The notes: generated by a model not told the origin, from the letters alone. A stretch of 64,000 nt of DNA from Tomitella cavernea (GCF_016599145.1 NZ_JAENKO010000002.1:148032-212031); one strand, 5' to 3'; positions 39,612 to 48,112 are shown, counted from the first letter of the stretch. Made by a program: numbers and translations.

Positions 39612-40838
39612 TCAGCGCTCGGCGGGCCGGTATGCAATGACGACGACCGCGCCGCCGAGACCGATGTTGTGCTGCAACGCCACCCCGGACGGAGCGGCGG
39701 CCGAGGCGACCTGACGCGCGTCCGCGGCCCCGCGCAGTTGCCAGGTCAGTTCGCTGCACTGGGCCAGGCCGGTGGCGCCCAGCGGGTGCCCCTTGGAGAT
39801 GAGCCCGCCGGACGGGTTGACCACCCAGCGGCCGCCGTATGTGGTGTCGTCCGCGTCGACCAGCGCTCCGCCCTCACCCGGGTCGCAGAGCCCCAGCGCC
39901 TCGTAGGTGAGCAGTTCGTTGGTGGAGAAGCAGTCGTGCAACTCGATCACGTCGACGTCGCCGGGGCCGATCTGCGCCTGCTCATACACCCGCTGCGCGG
40001 CCGTGCGGGTCATGTCTGCGCCGACGAGGCTGATCACCGACCTGTCCTCGAAGGTGCTCGGCAGATCGGTGACCATGGACATCCCCGCGATCTCCACGGC
40101 CCGCCCGGCGAGCCCGTGCCGGTCGACGAAGTCCTCCGAAACGACGACCACCGCGCCGGATCCGTCCGAGGTGGGCGAGCATTGCAGCTTGGTCAGCGGC
40201 CCGTGGATGGGGCGCGAGCCCAGGATCTCCTCCAGCGAGTACTCGTCGCGGAACTGGGCGTGCGGGTTGTTCTTGGAATGCCGGTGGTTCTTCACCGCGA
40301 TTTTCGCGAACTGCTCGGCCGTGGTGCCGTAGCGCTCGGTGTGCTCGACTCCGGCCGCCCCGAACATGTAGGGGGCGGGCGGCATGGCGAACTCCTGCAG
40401 CTCCGCGGTGGCCAGCAGGTGCCGCATCATCGGCTGCTCACGGTCGTCGTAGGTGGCGCCGAGCGATCCCTTTTGCATTTTCTCGAAGCCCAGCGCCAGG
40501 GTGCAGTCCACGAGCCCGCCCGCCACGGCCTGCGCCGCCAGGTAGAGCGCGGTGGACCCGGTGGAGCAGTTGTTGTTCACGTTGACGATCGGGATGCCCG
40601 TGAGGCCCAGTTCGTATACCGCGCGCTGCCCGGACGTCGACTCGCCGTAGACGTAGCCGACGTAGGCCTGCTCGACCTCGCCGTACCCGATGCCCGCGTC
40701 GGCGAGCGCCGCCGTTCCCGCCTCGCGTGCCATGTCCGGGTAGTCCCATTCGCGCGCGCCGGGTTTGACGAAGTCCGTCATCCCGACGCCCACCACGAAC
40801 ACGCGCCGTCCGCGTGGATTCCGCATATGCGGTCCCAT
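39612..40838 (-). CDS. Thiolase-like lipid-transfer protein (SCP2-thiolase type)
   Basis: First gene of the operon, 408 residues. The active-site cysteine is in [15 protein letters not shown] (~residue 87), with [13 protein letters not shown] (~300) and [18 protein letters not shown] (~345). The final thiolase CxG motif is replaced by [12 protein letters not shown], the usual form in SCP-2-type thiolases and Ltp proteins. It should cleave, or carry out a retro-aldol on, a beta-keto/hydroxyacyl-CoA, completing the cycle with the dehydrogenase, hydratase and SDR downstream. The ATG at 40838 has a GAGGGG site; a second in-frame ATG lies 4 codons inside. Confidence 0.88.
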   Translation of the reverse strand: MGPHMRNPRGRRVFVVGVGMTDFVKPGAREWDYPDMAREAGTAALADAGIGYGEVEQAYVGYVYGESTSGQRAVYELGLTGIPIVNVNNNCSTGSTALYLAAQAVAGGLVDCTLALGFEKMQKGSLGATYDDREQPMMRHLLATAELQEFAMPPAPYMFGAAGVEHTERYGTTAEQFAKIAVKNHRHSKNNPHAQFRDEYSLEEILGSRPIHGPLTKLQCSPTSDGSGAVVVVSEDFVDRHGLAGRAVEIAGMSMVTDLPSTFEDRSVISLVGADMTRTAAQRVYEQAQIGPGDVDVIELHDCFSTNELLTYEALGLCDPGEGGALVDADDTTYGGRWVVNPSGGLISKGHPLGATGLAQCSELTWQLRGAADARQVASAAAPSGVALQHNIGLGGAVVVIAYRPAER

Positions 40839-40891
40839 CGTCACCGTCCCCTCGGTAGTCTCGGCGCCCCGGAGAGTGTGTGCGACGCCAC

Positions 40892-40913
40892 GTCTCATAA
40901 ACATAAGTGAGAC
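40892..40913. promoter_or_regulatory. Inverted-repeat operator between divergent thiolase and TetR genes
   Basis: GTCTCA and TGAGAC half-sites flank a 10-nt AT-rich centre (TAAACATAAG). The site lies 54 nt upstream of the thiolase start and 39 nt upstream of the TetR start, just upstream of the TetR -10 box, a typical location for an autoregulating TetR that also controls the divergent operon. Confidence 0.65.
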
Positions 40914-40940
40914 AGGGTGTCGCGTCAATCTTCGGATGGG

Positions 40941-40946
40941 TACTGT
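40941..40946 (+). promoter_or_regulatory. -10 box for a leaderless tetR transcript
   Basis: TACTGT, 6 nt upstream of the GTG at 40953, so transcription would begin at or next to the start codon. The corresponding -35 (near 40918-40923) is weak. Confidence 0.45.
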
Positions 40947-40952
40947 GATCAC

Positions 40953-41687
40953 GTGCCCGACGACCCCAGGACTGACGAACCGCGAATGACGGCAGAACCC
41001 CCCACCGGCGCCGGGCAGACGGACGGGCGCTCCACCCGATGGGCCGGCCACAAAGCGGAACGGCGCGAACGCATCCTCACCGCGGCGGTGGAGGTCATCA
41101 GCGAGTCCGCCGACGACGTCGGCGTGCAGGCGATCGCCCGGCGCGCCGGGATTCCCCGCTCCGTCGTCTACCGGCACTTCTCCGGCCGCGGGGACCTCGA
41201 TGAGCAGATCCGCGAGCGCATCATCGGGATGCTGCTGGAGGCGATCTCACCCACACTGATCCCGCAGGGCACCGTCCGGGAGGCCATCGACGACGCCGTC
41301 TCCGCCTACATGCGCTGGATCGTCGAATCGCCTCGATTGCACCAGTTCCTCGGCGTGGGGTCGGCATCGCACCGCACGGTGGGGTCACGCGTGGTGACCG
41401 GGACCAAGACGGCCATCGCCGTGCGCCTTTCAGACCTGATCTCCGAGGTACTGGCGGCGCTGGGAAAACCCGCCGACATCGCTGAGACGCTCGCCTTCGG
41501 CGTGACCGGCCTGGTGGACTCAGCCGTCAACCGGTGGCTCGGCAACCCCGCGTCCCCGCTCACCATCGACCGGCTCGGCGACTTTCTGCGCGTCGCCATC
41601 TGGCAGGTCCTCGACGGCGCACTGCGCGGCGCGGGAGTGTTCATCGATCCCGACGCGCCCGTGGCGGACCTGGCGCCCACCGCCTGA
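40953..41687 (+). CDS. TetR-family transcriptional regulator
   Basis: A 244-residue regulator. Helix-turn-helix region [23 protein letters not shown] (start near residue 55) is preceded by [17 protein letters not shown]; the C-terminal part is a helical ligand-binding domain. The gene is transcribed away from the beta-oxidation operon and shares its promoter region, so it likely represses that operon and itself through the inverted repeat at 40892-40913, with an acyl-CoA as probable inducer (inference). The GTG at 40953 is preferred because a -10 box sits 6 nt upstream; an ATG at 40986 is the alternative. Confidence 0.85.
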   Translation: MPDDPRTDEPRMTAEPPTGAGQTDGRSTRWAGHKAERRERILTAAVEVISESADDVGVQAIARRAGIPRSVVYRHFSGRGDLDEQIRERIIGMLLEAISPTLIPQGTVREAIDDAVSAYMRWIVESPRLHQFLGVGSASHRTVGSRVVTGTKTAIAVRLSDLISEVLAALGKPADIAETLAFGVTGLVDSAVNRWLGNPASPLTIDRLGDFLRVAIWQVLDGALRGAGVFIDPDAPVADLAPTA

Positions 41688-41719
41688 TCCGCGGCGCCGG
41701 GACCGCCGACGCGCTGACG

Positions 41720-42622
41720 TCACATGCGCAGCACCGACGCCGAGGCGCGGGTCAGCAGCCGTCCGTCGTCGGTGGCGATGCGGGCTTCCACCAGCTCGAT
41801 CCGGCGGCCCACGCGCACGACGTTGGCCTCGAGCCTGATGTCGGGGCCGGTGACCGCCGGCGAGCGCACGAAATCGGTGCGCAGGTCCAGCACGCGGTAC
41901 CCCTCGCCCGGATCCGTGGCGGTCTCGGCAGCGAGACCGCAGATCAGGTCGGCCGCAGCCAGCAGAATCCCGCCCTGGAGGGTGCCCATGCTGTTGGCCA
42001 TCCACTCCTGCGGGGCGAGAACGGCAGTGATGGCTCCGGTCTCGACGATCCGCACTTCTAGCCCCATGAGCTCGGCCATCGCCCCGCGGGGGATCTCCCC
42101 CAACGCGATGCCCTGCACCACGTCGAGCCCCAGCCGATCGCGCAGGTCCTCCCCCGACGCCGGCTCCGTGACGGGCGGCAGCTCGGGGGCGCCGGACTCG
42201 GCCCCGTGGTCGAAGTTCCGGTCCACCACCACCCCGCGCGCGCTGACGATCGCGCACACCGTCCCGTCCTCGTCGCGCAGTGAACCGGAGGCCACCCCGA
42301 TTCCTGCTTCGGTGTCCAAGTTCTCGATGCGCCCGTACACGGCGACCGTCCCCGCCACGGGGACGGGACCGGCCGAGGAGACGGTGAGCGACGCGGCAAC
42401 GGACCGCTTGCCGGACGGCAGCGCCGCGTACACCGTGCCCGCGACCGCGGTGTCCAACAGCACCCCCACCGAGCCGAGCGTGGACAGCCCCCGATGGTCG
42501 TGGAAGCGCGCGCCCAGCGCCTGCTCATACACCAGCCCGCCCTGGCCCTGCTCCCGCAGCTGTACGCCCAGCGCGGCGTTGACTGGATCCAGAAGCGGGG
42601 TCTGCCGTGCATCGAAAGTCAC
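41720..42622 (-). CDS. PaaI-type thioesterase, tandem hot-dog protein
   Basis: A 300-residue protein composed of two PaaI-like hot-dog halves. The first contains HDHRGLSTLGSVGVLLDTAVAG (from ~residue 41) and the second WMANSMGTLQGGILLAAADLI (~207-227), where the GTLQGG loop is the acyl-CoA binding turn. Such proteins hydrolyse aryl- or acyl-CoA thioesters. It converges on the TetR gene with a 32-nt gap and could serve CoA recycling for the neighbouring operon. The GTG start has only a weak purine-rich site. Confidence 0.8.
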   Translation of the reverse strand: MTFDARQTPLLDPVNAALGVQLREQGQGGLVYEQALGARFHDHRGLSTLGSVGVLLDTAVAGTVYAALPSGKRSVAASLTVSSAGPVPVAGTVAVYGRIENLDTEAGIGVASGSLRDEDGTVCAIVSARGVVVDRNFDHGAESGAPELPPVTEPASGEDLRDRLGLDVVQGIALGEIPRGAMAELMGLEVRIVETGAITAVLAPQEWMANSMGTLQGGILLAAADLICGLAAETATDPGEGYRVLDLRTDFVRSPAVTGPDIRLEANVVRVGRRIELVEARIATDDGRLLTRASASVLRM

Positions 42623-42752
42623 ATCCCCATTTAAGTCGGCGCGCCGCGTCCGTTTCGACCCGGGTCGGTCAACCGCAGCGGCCGCGCGCCTGTAGCGTCG
42701 AAGGGTCGGCCACTGCCGGGGCGCCGAGGCGAACCTCCGGCGCGCCGGGCCG

Positions 42753-43313
42753 TCACAGCGCGCGGTTGATGCTCAGTTCCACCAGCTTGCGCGCGGCTGC
42801 ACAGGGGTCCGTTCGCACCCCATGCACCCACCAGCCGACCACGCCGGACTCGCCCGCGCGCGCCACCGCACCGCAGGACGCGGGATCATCGGGCGGGCGC
42901 ATGACGTAGGCCGACGCCCCGGCAACGCGCACCGCCTCCACCGTGTAGCCGAGCCGCTCCGCCACCGCCTTCTCCCGATGCACCGTGCCGCTTTCGAACC
43001 AGTTCAACTGGACGTCGGTATCCCCGTCGAGCGACACCCATCGGCATACGGCGCCCGAAAAGGTGGAATACACACCCAGCACGCCCACCGCCTCCGCGAT
43101 CGTCTCCGTCGGGACCACGGTGCATTCCCTCAGCAGGTTGACGTACTCCTCGCCGGCGGGGCCCGTGCCCGCCCGGGCCACCGTCGCCTCCCCCGGGATC
43201 GCCTGCGTACACCCGGCCGAAAGCAGGCATGCGGCGAGGACTGCGGGCACGCCCCACCGGTGCACGGCAAGCGCCGCACGCCGGGTGCGCGGAGGCCGGA
43301 GGTGCGCGTTCAT
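42753..43313 (-). CDS. DUF3558-type lipoprotein
   Basis: A 186-residue secreted protein. The basic N terminus and hydrophobic stretch end in a lipobox (LLSAGC, Cys ~35), so it should be lipid-anchored on the outer face of the membrane. The mature part contains paired cysteines (LLRECTV, VCRWVSL, ASCGAVA, TDPCAAA) as in DUF3558 lipoproteins of Mycobacteriales; their role is unknown. The ATG overlaps the stop of the upstream homologue by 4 nt. Confidence 0.8.
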   Translation of the reverse strand: MNAHLRPPRTRRAALAVHRWGVPAVLAACLLSAGCTQAIPGEATVARAGTGPAGEEYVNLLRECTVVPTETIAEAVGVLGVYSTFSGAVCRWVSLDGDTDVQLNWFESGTVHREKAVAERLGYTVEAVRVAGASAYVMRPPDDPASCGAVARAGESGVVGWWVHGVRTDPCAAARKLVELSINRAL

Positions 43314-43867
43314 CCGGCACGCTCCGCGGTCATCGTCGCCAACGTCATCGCCACGCCGCACACGCCCCCCGCCGGCGGACTGGGCATGTCCACCCCGTAG
43401 GAGACCGACCAGAGGAAGAAGTCCGCACCGTATTGGACGCCCACCTCGCACAGCGACGAATCGGACTGCGAGGAGAAACCGGGCCTGCCGCCGACAGCCA
43501 CCTCCTGCACGTCGCGCCCCACCGCGCCGTCGATGGCGCGCTCGCGGCCGATGGGGCTGCCCCGGTACCAGGTGAAGCTCACGTGCGATCCCACATCGAC
43601 CAGCCCGACATCCCATTGGCAGCCGACGGTGTCGCGCACCGCCTCAAGCGGCAAGGTGATCCCGGTGGTCGCGGCCACTTCTCCATCCGTGACGGACCCG
43701 CACATCCCCAAAGCCGGGCCGGGCTCGCCGGTCGAGGGTGCAGGTGATACCGATTCCGACGGGTCTGCCGCAAGCGCATCACCGGCCGATCCTCCCGACC
43801 CGCCGCACGCCGCCACGGTCACCCCGACGGTGACCGCGAGCGCCCCTCCCCAGACACTTCGCTTCAC
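43310..43867 (-). CDS. DUF3558-type lipoprotein
   Basis: A 185-residue lipoprotein with a short signal and lipobox VAACG (Cys ~21), followed by a Ser/Pro/Gly-rich spacer to about residue 50. The domain starts MCGSVTDGEVAATTGI and contains DTVGCQWDV, SLCEVGV and GGVCGVAMT, a cysteine layout like its downstream neighbour. The two genes are coupled (ATGA) and probably work together or arose by duplication. Function unknown. Confidence 0.8.
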   Translation of the reverse strand: MKRSVWGGALAVTVGVTVAACGGSGGSAGDALAADPSESVSPAPSTGEPGPALGMCGSVTDGEVAATTGITLPLEAVRDTVGCQWDVGLVDVGSHVSFTWYRGSPIGRERAIDGAVGRDVQEVAVGGRPGFSSQSDSSLCEVGVQYGADFFLWSVSYGVDMPSPPAGGVCGVAMTLATMTAERAG

Positions 43868-43936
43868 CCGGCGAGGGTATCAGCGCACGGGTGCGGCATA
43901 CAGGTAGACGTTGTCCGCGTAGTCGCCCACGCCGTC

Positions 43937-44008
43937 GGCGTAGGTGCGTTCACCGCCGCAGGCGTAGGCGAGCTCACAGCCGCAGGCGTAGGCGAGTTCA
44001 CAGCCGCA
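43937..44008 (-). repeat. Three tandem 24-bp units at the sortase catalytic-Cys motif
   Basis: Units 43937-43960, 43961-43984 and 43985-44008. The last two differ at one base; the first is more diverged. In protein order they encode CGCELAYA, CGCELAYA, CGGERTYA, so the CGG motif that follows the catalytic cysteine strand is triplicated. Confidence 0.9.
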
Positions 44009-44195
44009 GGCGACGACAGCCAGGCGGCGCGGGCCGTCCGGCCCGTCGAACACGCTCGGCTCCACCCCGTCCGCCTTGGGCAGCTCGGTCACCGCCGTCA
44101 CCCGGCACTCGGTGGGCGCACCTGTGTCGTCCGCGGAGTAGATGATGCCCCCGGGGCGCATGCGGGCAAGGTCGAACAGCGCGCCCGACCCCCTG

Positions 44196-44552
44196 CTACC
44201 GCGGCGGCGACTCGGCGGGCCCGGCGACCGGCGCCCCCCGCATCATCCACACTCCGATTCTCCAGCACCGTGCGACGGCCGCTGATCTGCCACGCTTGCC
44301 GACGATCAGCTCCCCTTCCCACCAACCGGGAACCGACCGGTCGGATGCCTGCTCGGGTCGGTCGTCCATGGAAATCATGCCGCCGATCCGCCCGCCCTTA
44401 CGTTCGCCGAGCACCTTTAGGAGATTGTGCCGGGGCCGTGTGGAGCGCAACAGGATTCCCGACTTCGCCCACTCGCCGTTCGGGAGGGCGTAGATCCACC
44501 GGTAGATCGCCTCGTGCGAGACGGTCCAGCCTGCGGCATCAGGGGAATGCAC
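44196..44552 (-). mobile_element. IS30-family transposase fragment
   Basis: A 118-codon remnant of the middle of an IS30-type transposase: WTVSHEAIYRWIYALPNGE, RIGGMISMDDRPEQASDRSV and PGWWEGELIVGKRGRSAAV, the last being the region of the first catalytic Asp/Glu block. The N-terminal DNA-binding part and the C-terminal DDE half are absent. After GRSAAV the similarity seems to continue in another frame (RTVLENRS), indicating a frameshift. No terminal inverted repeats were found. It occupies the centre of the broken sortase-like gene. Confidence 0.75.
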
Positions 44553-44868
44553 CTCGGCGTCCGCGCCGGCGTCCGGCGCCTCGAGGCGCCGGCCGGCCGG
44601 CGATCTGTCGGGGCGTGCGGAACGGTCAGCCGATCATCCGGCTTGTTGCCGTAGAGCGGCACGACGTACCCGTTGTTGTCGTTCTCGAGGAGCTCGCCGG
44701 CGAGGTTGATCCGCTCGGGCAGCGGCGGGAAATCGGTGCCCTCGCCGAGCGGCGCCGTGAATGCATCCCCTGGCGCCGCGGTCGCCATGCCCGCACCCGC
44801 GGCACCGCCCCCGCACCCACCAGCGCGAGTACGCCGACGGTGGCCACCGCCGACCGCACCGCGTGCAC

Positions 44869-45275
44869 GGTGAATTCATCCGACCCGCCACCATGACAGC
44901 CGTACTGGAACAGCACGACAGCAAGACTCGCACGCATTCACGCACCGATCGCGTTCCACTTCTCCACGCAGCACGGCGCATGGAGAGCACAATGTTTCCA
45001 ACGCGTTCCGCGCACTGCAGATCAATGCGTTGTGCACGTTGCGTTGCGGCGGATATCGGCGATCGTCTCACGCCGGACGCGACGCACTCGCCGTCCGGTC
45101 ACCCCCGAAGCGGGGTGTCCTAACGGCCGGGGCGGGGGCGCAGACGCTACGAGGCCCCACCCGGTGCCGGGTGGGGCCTCGTAGCCGGGAGGACGACTAC
45201 GTCTTACCTCCTGCTAACTGCGGGCGCGGCCCCTTCGGGACGGCGCGGCGCAGAAACGGCGTCAGGACGTCGCCG
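44869..45275. other. Intergenic region without a recognisable gene
   Basis: Apart from the strong hairpin at 45147-45184 I see nothing supportable here: no open frame with typical codon use and no RNA gene. It is probably decayed sequence continuous with the broken sortase locus. Confidence 0.5.
45147..45184. terminator. Strong hairpin downstream of the efflux pump gene
   Basis: Arms CTACGAGGCCCCACCCG (45147-45163) and its exact complement (45168-45184) around GTGC, a 17-bp stem. No T-run on either side, as in many actinobacterial terminators. It lies 91 nt after the pump gene's stop and may shield it from the decayed locus. Confidence 0.75.
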
Positions 45276-46865
45276 TCACTTCGCGACCAGCTCGCGCTCG
45301 TCGTCCGTGCCCGCGACGGCGGACGGCGCCGCGCCCGCCTGCTCCGACGGCGCCACCTTCTGCCGCGACAGGAACATCGCGGGGATCAGTGTGCACGCCA
45401 CGATGACGACGCTCACGACGAAGGTGTCGCTGAACGCGCCGGCCGCGCCGGTGAGCAGTTCCTGGATCTTCGCCGCCATGTCCGCCGGCACCGGGCCGCC
45501 CCCCGCCGCCCCGGCGCTCTGCATCGCCGCCGCGTCGACGCCGTGGCTCGTCATCTGATTGGTGAGGATCACCGACATGGTCGCCGCACCGATCGACGCG
45601 CCCGTCTGCTGGACGATGTTCATCAGCGTCGAACCCCGTGCCACCTTGTGCTCCGTCAGAGTCGCCAGGGCGGAAGTCATCAGCGGCATCATCGTGAAGC
45701 CCATCCCGATGCCCATGATGAGCAGCGAGCCGCTGGTGTACCAGAGGGAGGTGTCGGTCCCGACCTGCGTGAACAGGCCCAGCCCGACGACGATGAGCGA
45801 GATGCCGGGGAGGACCACGAACTTGGGGCCGATCTTGTCTATCAGCTTGCCGCCGATCGGCATCGACATCATCGCGCCGAGCCCCTGGGGCGCCACCAGC
45901 AGGCCCGCCATCAGCGTCGACTCACCACGCACCTGCATGAAATAGCTGGGGAGCAGCATCATCGTGCCCATGAAGGCGATGACGAACAGGAGCAGCGTGA
46001 TCACGGAGACCGTCAGGTTCCTGTCTTTGAACAGCGACAGGTCGATGAGCGCGTTGTTCTTGCGCAACGCGTGCAGGACGAACAGCACCATCAGCGCCAG
46101 CCCTGCGATGCCGGGGCCGAGCACCCGGACGGCCGCCACCGTGCCCTCGTCCGGGATCGAGGAGACGCCGAAGAGAAACAGGGCCAGTCCCGGCGAAAGC
46201 AGCAGCATCCCGAGGAAGTCGAACTTCTCACCAGGATGCGTCCTATCGGACGGCAGGACGACGAACGCGGCCAGGATCGCCAGTGCGCCGACCGGCACGT
46301 TCACCAGGAAGATCCAGTGCCAGGAGACCGAGTCGATCAGCCAGCCGCCCAGGATCGGACCGCAGATCGGGCCCAGCAGCATCGGCACGCCCAGCAGCGC
46401 CATCATGCGACCGATGCGATGCGGCCCTGCCGCCCGGGTCAGGATCGTCATACTCAGCGGCATGAGCATGCCGCCGCCCAGGCCCTGCAGCACGCGGAAG
46501 CCGATCAGCGCCTCCAACGACCACGCCGTGCTGCAGGCGACCGAACCGACGACGAACAGTGCCAGCGCCGTCAAGTACAGGCGTTTGGTCCCGTAGCGAT
46601 CCGCGGCCCACCCGGTGAGCGGAATGACCGTGGCCAGCGACAGGGTGTAGGCGGTGACCGCCCACGCGACGTTGGCGTAGCTCGCGTTGAAGGCGTCCTG
46701 GAAGGTGGGGATGGCGACGTTGACGATCGTCATGTCCAGGGTCGCCATGATCGCGCCGAGGACCACGACGCCGGCCACCTTGAGCAGCCGCGCGTCCAGG
46801 GCGGTCGCGCCCGCCGCGGCGTCGCCGGGCGGCGCTGCCGTGCCCGGGGAGTTTTCTGATGTCAT
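45276..46865 (-). CDS. MFS drug-efflux transporter, DHA2 (EmrB/QacA) family
   Basis: A 529-residue proton-driven exporter with about 14 membrane segments. Family motifs are present: LDMTIVNVAIPTFQ in helix 1 with the acidic DHA2 residue, GWAADRYGTKRLYL (motif A, ~residue 84) and GPICGPILGGWLIDSVSWHW (motif C, ~165-184). The C-terminal tail is cytoplasmic and hydrophilic. Its ATG overlaps the marR stop by 4 nt, so pump and regulator form one operon, and the substrate of the pump probably also acts on the regulator. Confidence 0.9.
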   Translation of the reverse strand: MTSENSPGTAAPPGDAAAGATALDARLLKVAGVVVLGAIMATLDMTIVNVAIPTFQDAFNASYANVAWAVTAYTLSLATVIPLTGWAADRYGTKRLYLTALALFVVGSVACSTAWSLEALIGFRVLQGLGGGMLMPLSMTILTRAAGPHRIGRMMALLGVPMLLGPICGPILGGWLIDSVSWHWIFLVNVPVGALAILAAFVVLPSDRTHPGEKFDFLGMLLLSPGLALFLFGVSSIPDEGTVAAVRVLGPGIAGLALMVLFVLHALRKNNALIDLSLFKDRNLTVSVITLLLFVIAFMGTMMLLPSYFMQVRGESTLMAGLLVAPQGLGAMMSMPIGGKLIDKIGPKFVVLPGISLIVVGLGLFTQVGTDTSLWYTSGSLLIMGIGMGFTMMPLMTSALATLTEHKVARGSTLMNIVQQTGASIGAATMSVILTNQMTSHGVDAAAMQSAGAAGGGPVPADMAAKIQELLTGAAGAFSDTFVVSVVIVACTLIPAMFLSRQKVAPSEQAGAAPSAVAGTDDERELVAK

Positions 46866-47356
46866 GAGGAAGTCCTGACTTGGTCGGGTGAGCAGGCGGC
46901 ACCTGCACGGAGATGTTCTGGAGTGGCGGCGATGGCGGCCGCAACAGCCTCTCTCAGTCCGTCGGCAACATCGGCGGGCAACGCACGGGAGAACGTACGG
47001 ATCCGCTCACGCATTCCCTCGCGCTGCGTGTCCGCCAGCCTGCGACCTTCCGCGGTGAGCGAGACGAGTTTGCTGCGACGGTCGTCCGGGTCTTCGCGGC
47101 GATCCACCATGCCGAGCGTCACCAGGCGGTCGACGGTGCGGCCCGCCGTCGCAACCGAGACGTTGAGCCGCTCGGCGACCACGTTGATCGGCAGTTCGCT
47201 GCCGTGCATCGCCAGCATGAACACGACGCGCACCTGCGTGAGAGTCAGATCCATGCTCACGAACACGTCGAGCACATCCGCGTCGCAGCCCTTGTGGAGA
47301 ATCCCGATGAACGTGTCGAATACATCGGCGAGGTCTACTTCCGCTGCAACATCCAC
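46862..47356 (-). CDS. MarR-family transcriptional regulator
   Basis: A 164-residue winged-helix regulator. The recognition region LPINVVAERLNVSVATAGRTVDRL (start ~55) and the wing with DPDDRRSKLVSLTAEGRRL (~88-106) are typical. It is expected to repress its own operon with the efflux pump and to be released by a small aromatic or drug ligand. The GTG at 47356 sits 6 nt after a TAGTAT -10 box and has no ribosome binding site, suggesting a leaderless message. Confidence 0.88.
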   Translation of the reverse strand: MDVAAEVDLADVFDTFIGILHKGCDADVLDVFVSMDLTLTQVRVVFMLAMHGSELPINVVAERLNVSVATAGRTVDRLVTLGMVDRREDPDDRRSKLVSLTAEGRRLADTQREGMRERIRTFSRALPADVADGLREAVAAAIAATPEHLRAGAACSPDQVRTSS

Positions 47357-47362
47357 AGCGAA

Positions 47363-47368
47363 ATACTA
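47363..47368 (-). promoter_or_regulatory. -10 box of the marR-efflux operon
   Basis: Minus-strand TAGTAT followed by TTCGCT and then the GTG start at 47356, placing the transcription start on the start codon. A direct GTAGT repeat with a 10-nt gap overlaps this region and could be part of the MarR site. Confidence 0.5.
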
Positions 47369-47479
47369 CCGTTGATGCGACTACTTCACCATTGCAAGCA
47401 TTGGGGAACGGATCACACCAGACCGCTCGAGGGGTCCCGGTCACATTCCGGACGGGCGTGGCGGCCGCCGGCCTCGCGC

Positions 47480-47485
47480 TACCGT
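47480..47485 (+). promoter_or_regulatory. -10 box for the sixA-like gene
   Basis: TACCGT, 7 nt upstream of the ATG at 47493, with no ribosome binding site between; compatible with a leaderless transcript. Confidence 0.35.
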
Positions 47486-47492
47486 CGCAGGC

Positions 47493-48017
47493 ATGTCACG
47501 CACTCTGATTCTCCTCCGTCATGGTCAGGCCGCTCCGGCCGCCGGCGCACCCGATCACGACCGCCCACTGACCGAGCACGGCGCCGCGCAGGCCGAGGCC
47601 GCCGGCGAATGGATCGCCGCGCACGGATGGCAGGTCGGTGCCGCATTGTGTTCCACGGCGGTGCGCACCCGCGAGACCCTCCGCGCCGTGGCCGTCGCCG
47701 CCGGCTGGAGTGAGGCCGCAGTCGCCTGCAGCGCCGAGCCCGCGCTGTACGACGCCGGTGTCGACGATGTCCTCGACGCCATCGCACCGGTGGGTGACGA
47801 CGTGGACACCCTCGTGGTCGTCGGCCACTTCCCCGGGCTGCCCCGAACCGCACTGACCCTCGCGCCGTCCGGCCCTCTCACCGACCAAGTCCGCGACGGA
47901 ATGCCCACCGGCGCGTGCATCGCGATCGCGACCGACGCCGCGTGGTCCGCGCTCCCCGACGTGCTTCGCGGCACCTCGGATCCGTACGGCACCATCACCG
48001 CCGTCCTCACTCCCTGA
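47493..48017 (+). CDS. SixA-like histidine phosphatase
   Basis: Histidine-phosphatase-superfamily protein of 174 residues. It opens with LILLRHGQAAP, the RHG motif bearing the phospho-accepting His at residue 10; the second catalytic His is in VVGHFPGLPRTAL near 110, and Arg residues in CSTAVRTRETL (~53-63) complete the phosphate pocket. Short members of this kind are called SixA and remove phosphate from phosphohistidine proteins; the real target here is unknown. It stands alone, convergent with rpoC, with a shared terminator hairpin between them. Confidence 0.87.
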   Translation: MSRTLILLRHGQAAPAAGAPDHDRPLTEHGAAQAEAAGEWIAAHGWQVGAALCSTAVRTRETLRAVAVAAGWSEAAVACSAEPALYDAGVDDVLDAIAPVGDDVDTLVVVGHFPGLPRTALTLAPSGPLTDQVRDGMPTGACIAIATDAAWSALPDVLRGTSDPYGTITAVLTP

Positions 48018-48049
48018 CCCCGCGGCGGCACGGCCGTCGCCGGACAGAC

Positions 48050-48086
48050 CACGGCCCCCGGATCCTGCGCGGATCCGGGGGCCGTG
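48050..48086. terminator. Bidirectional terminator between sixA-like gene and rpoC
   Basis: A 16-bp perfect stem (CACGGCCCCCGGATCC and complement) around TGCGC, 32 nt after the phosphatase stop and 26 nt after the rpoC stop. No T-run, but position and strength fit a terminator for both genes. Confidence 0.8.
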
Positions 48087-48112
48087 TCTGCGGTTCTGCC
48101 AGGCGGGGCGTG

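Larger units (their letters stand above)
43880..44868 (-). pseudogene. Class F sortase-like gene, broken
   Basis: Three pieces read in order on the minus strand. (1) 44868 to about 44570: a membrane anchor (VRSAVATVGVLALVGAGA), then a one-base frameshift in a G-rich run, then NGYVVPLYGNKPDDRLTVP, similar to the first strands of class F sortases. (2) About 44552-44196: an IS30-family fragment. (3) 44196 to 43880: SGALFDLARMRPGG, CRVTAVTELPK, RRLAVVACG and DYADNVYLYA, the C-terminal half of a class F sortase. The segment with the catalytic His (GHVD) is missing where the insertion sits, the catalytic-Cys motif is expanded, and the Arg expected in YRDN is Ala. A stop (TAG) lies at the right junction. 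I judge it non-functional. The C-terminal match is firm; the N-terminal assignment is weaker. Confidence 0.65.

Noticed and set aside
44196..44552. An intact IS30 element
   Set aside because: Both ends of the transposase and any terminal inverted repeats are missing and the frame is broken.
45185..45275. A small RNA between the hairpin and the efflux gene
   Set aside because: No promoter, second stable stem or conserved feature could be made out.
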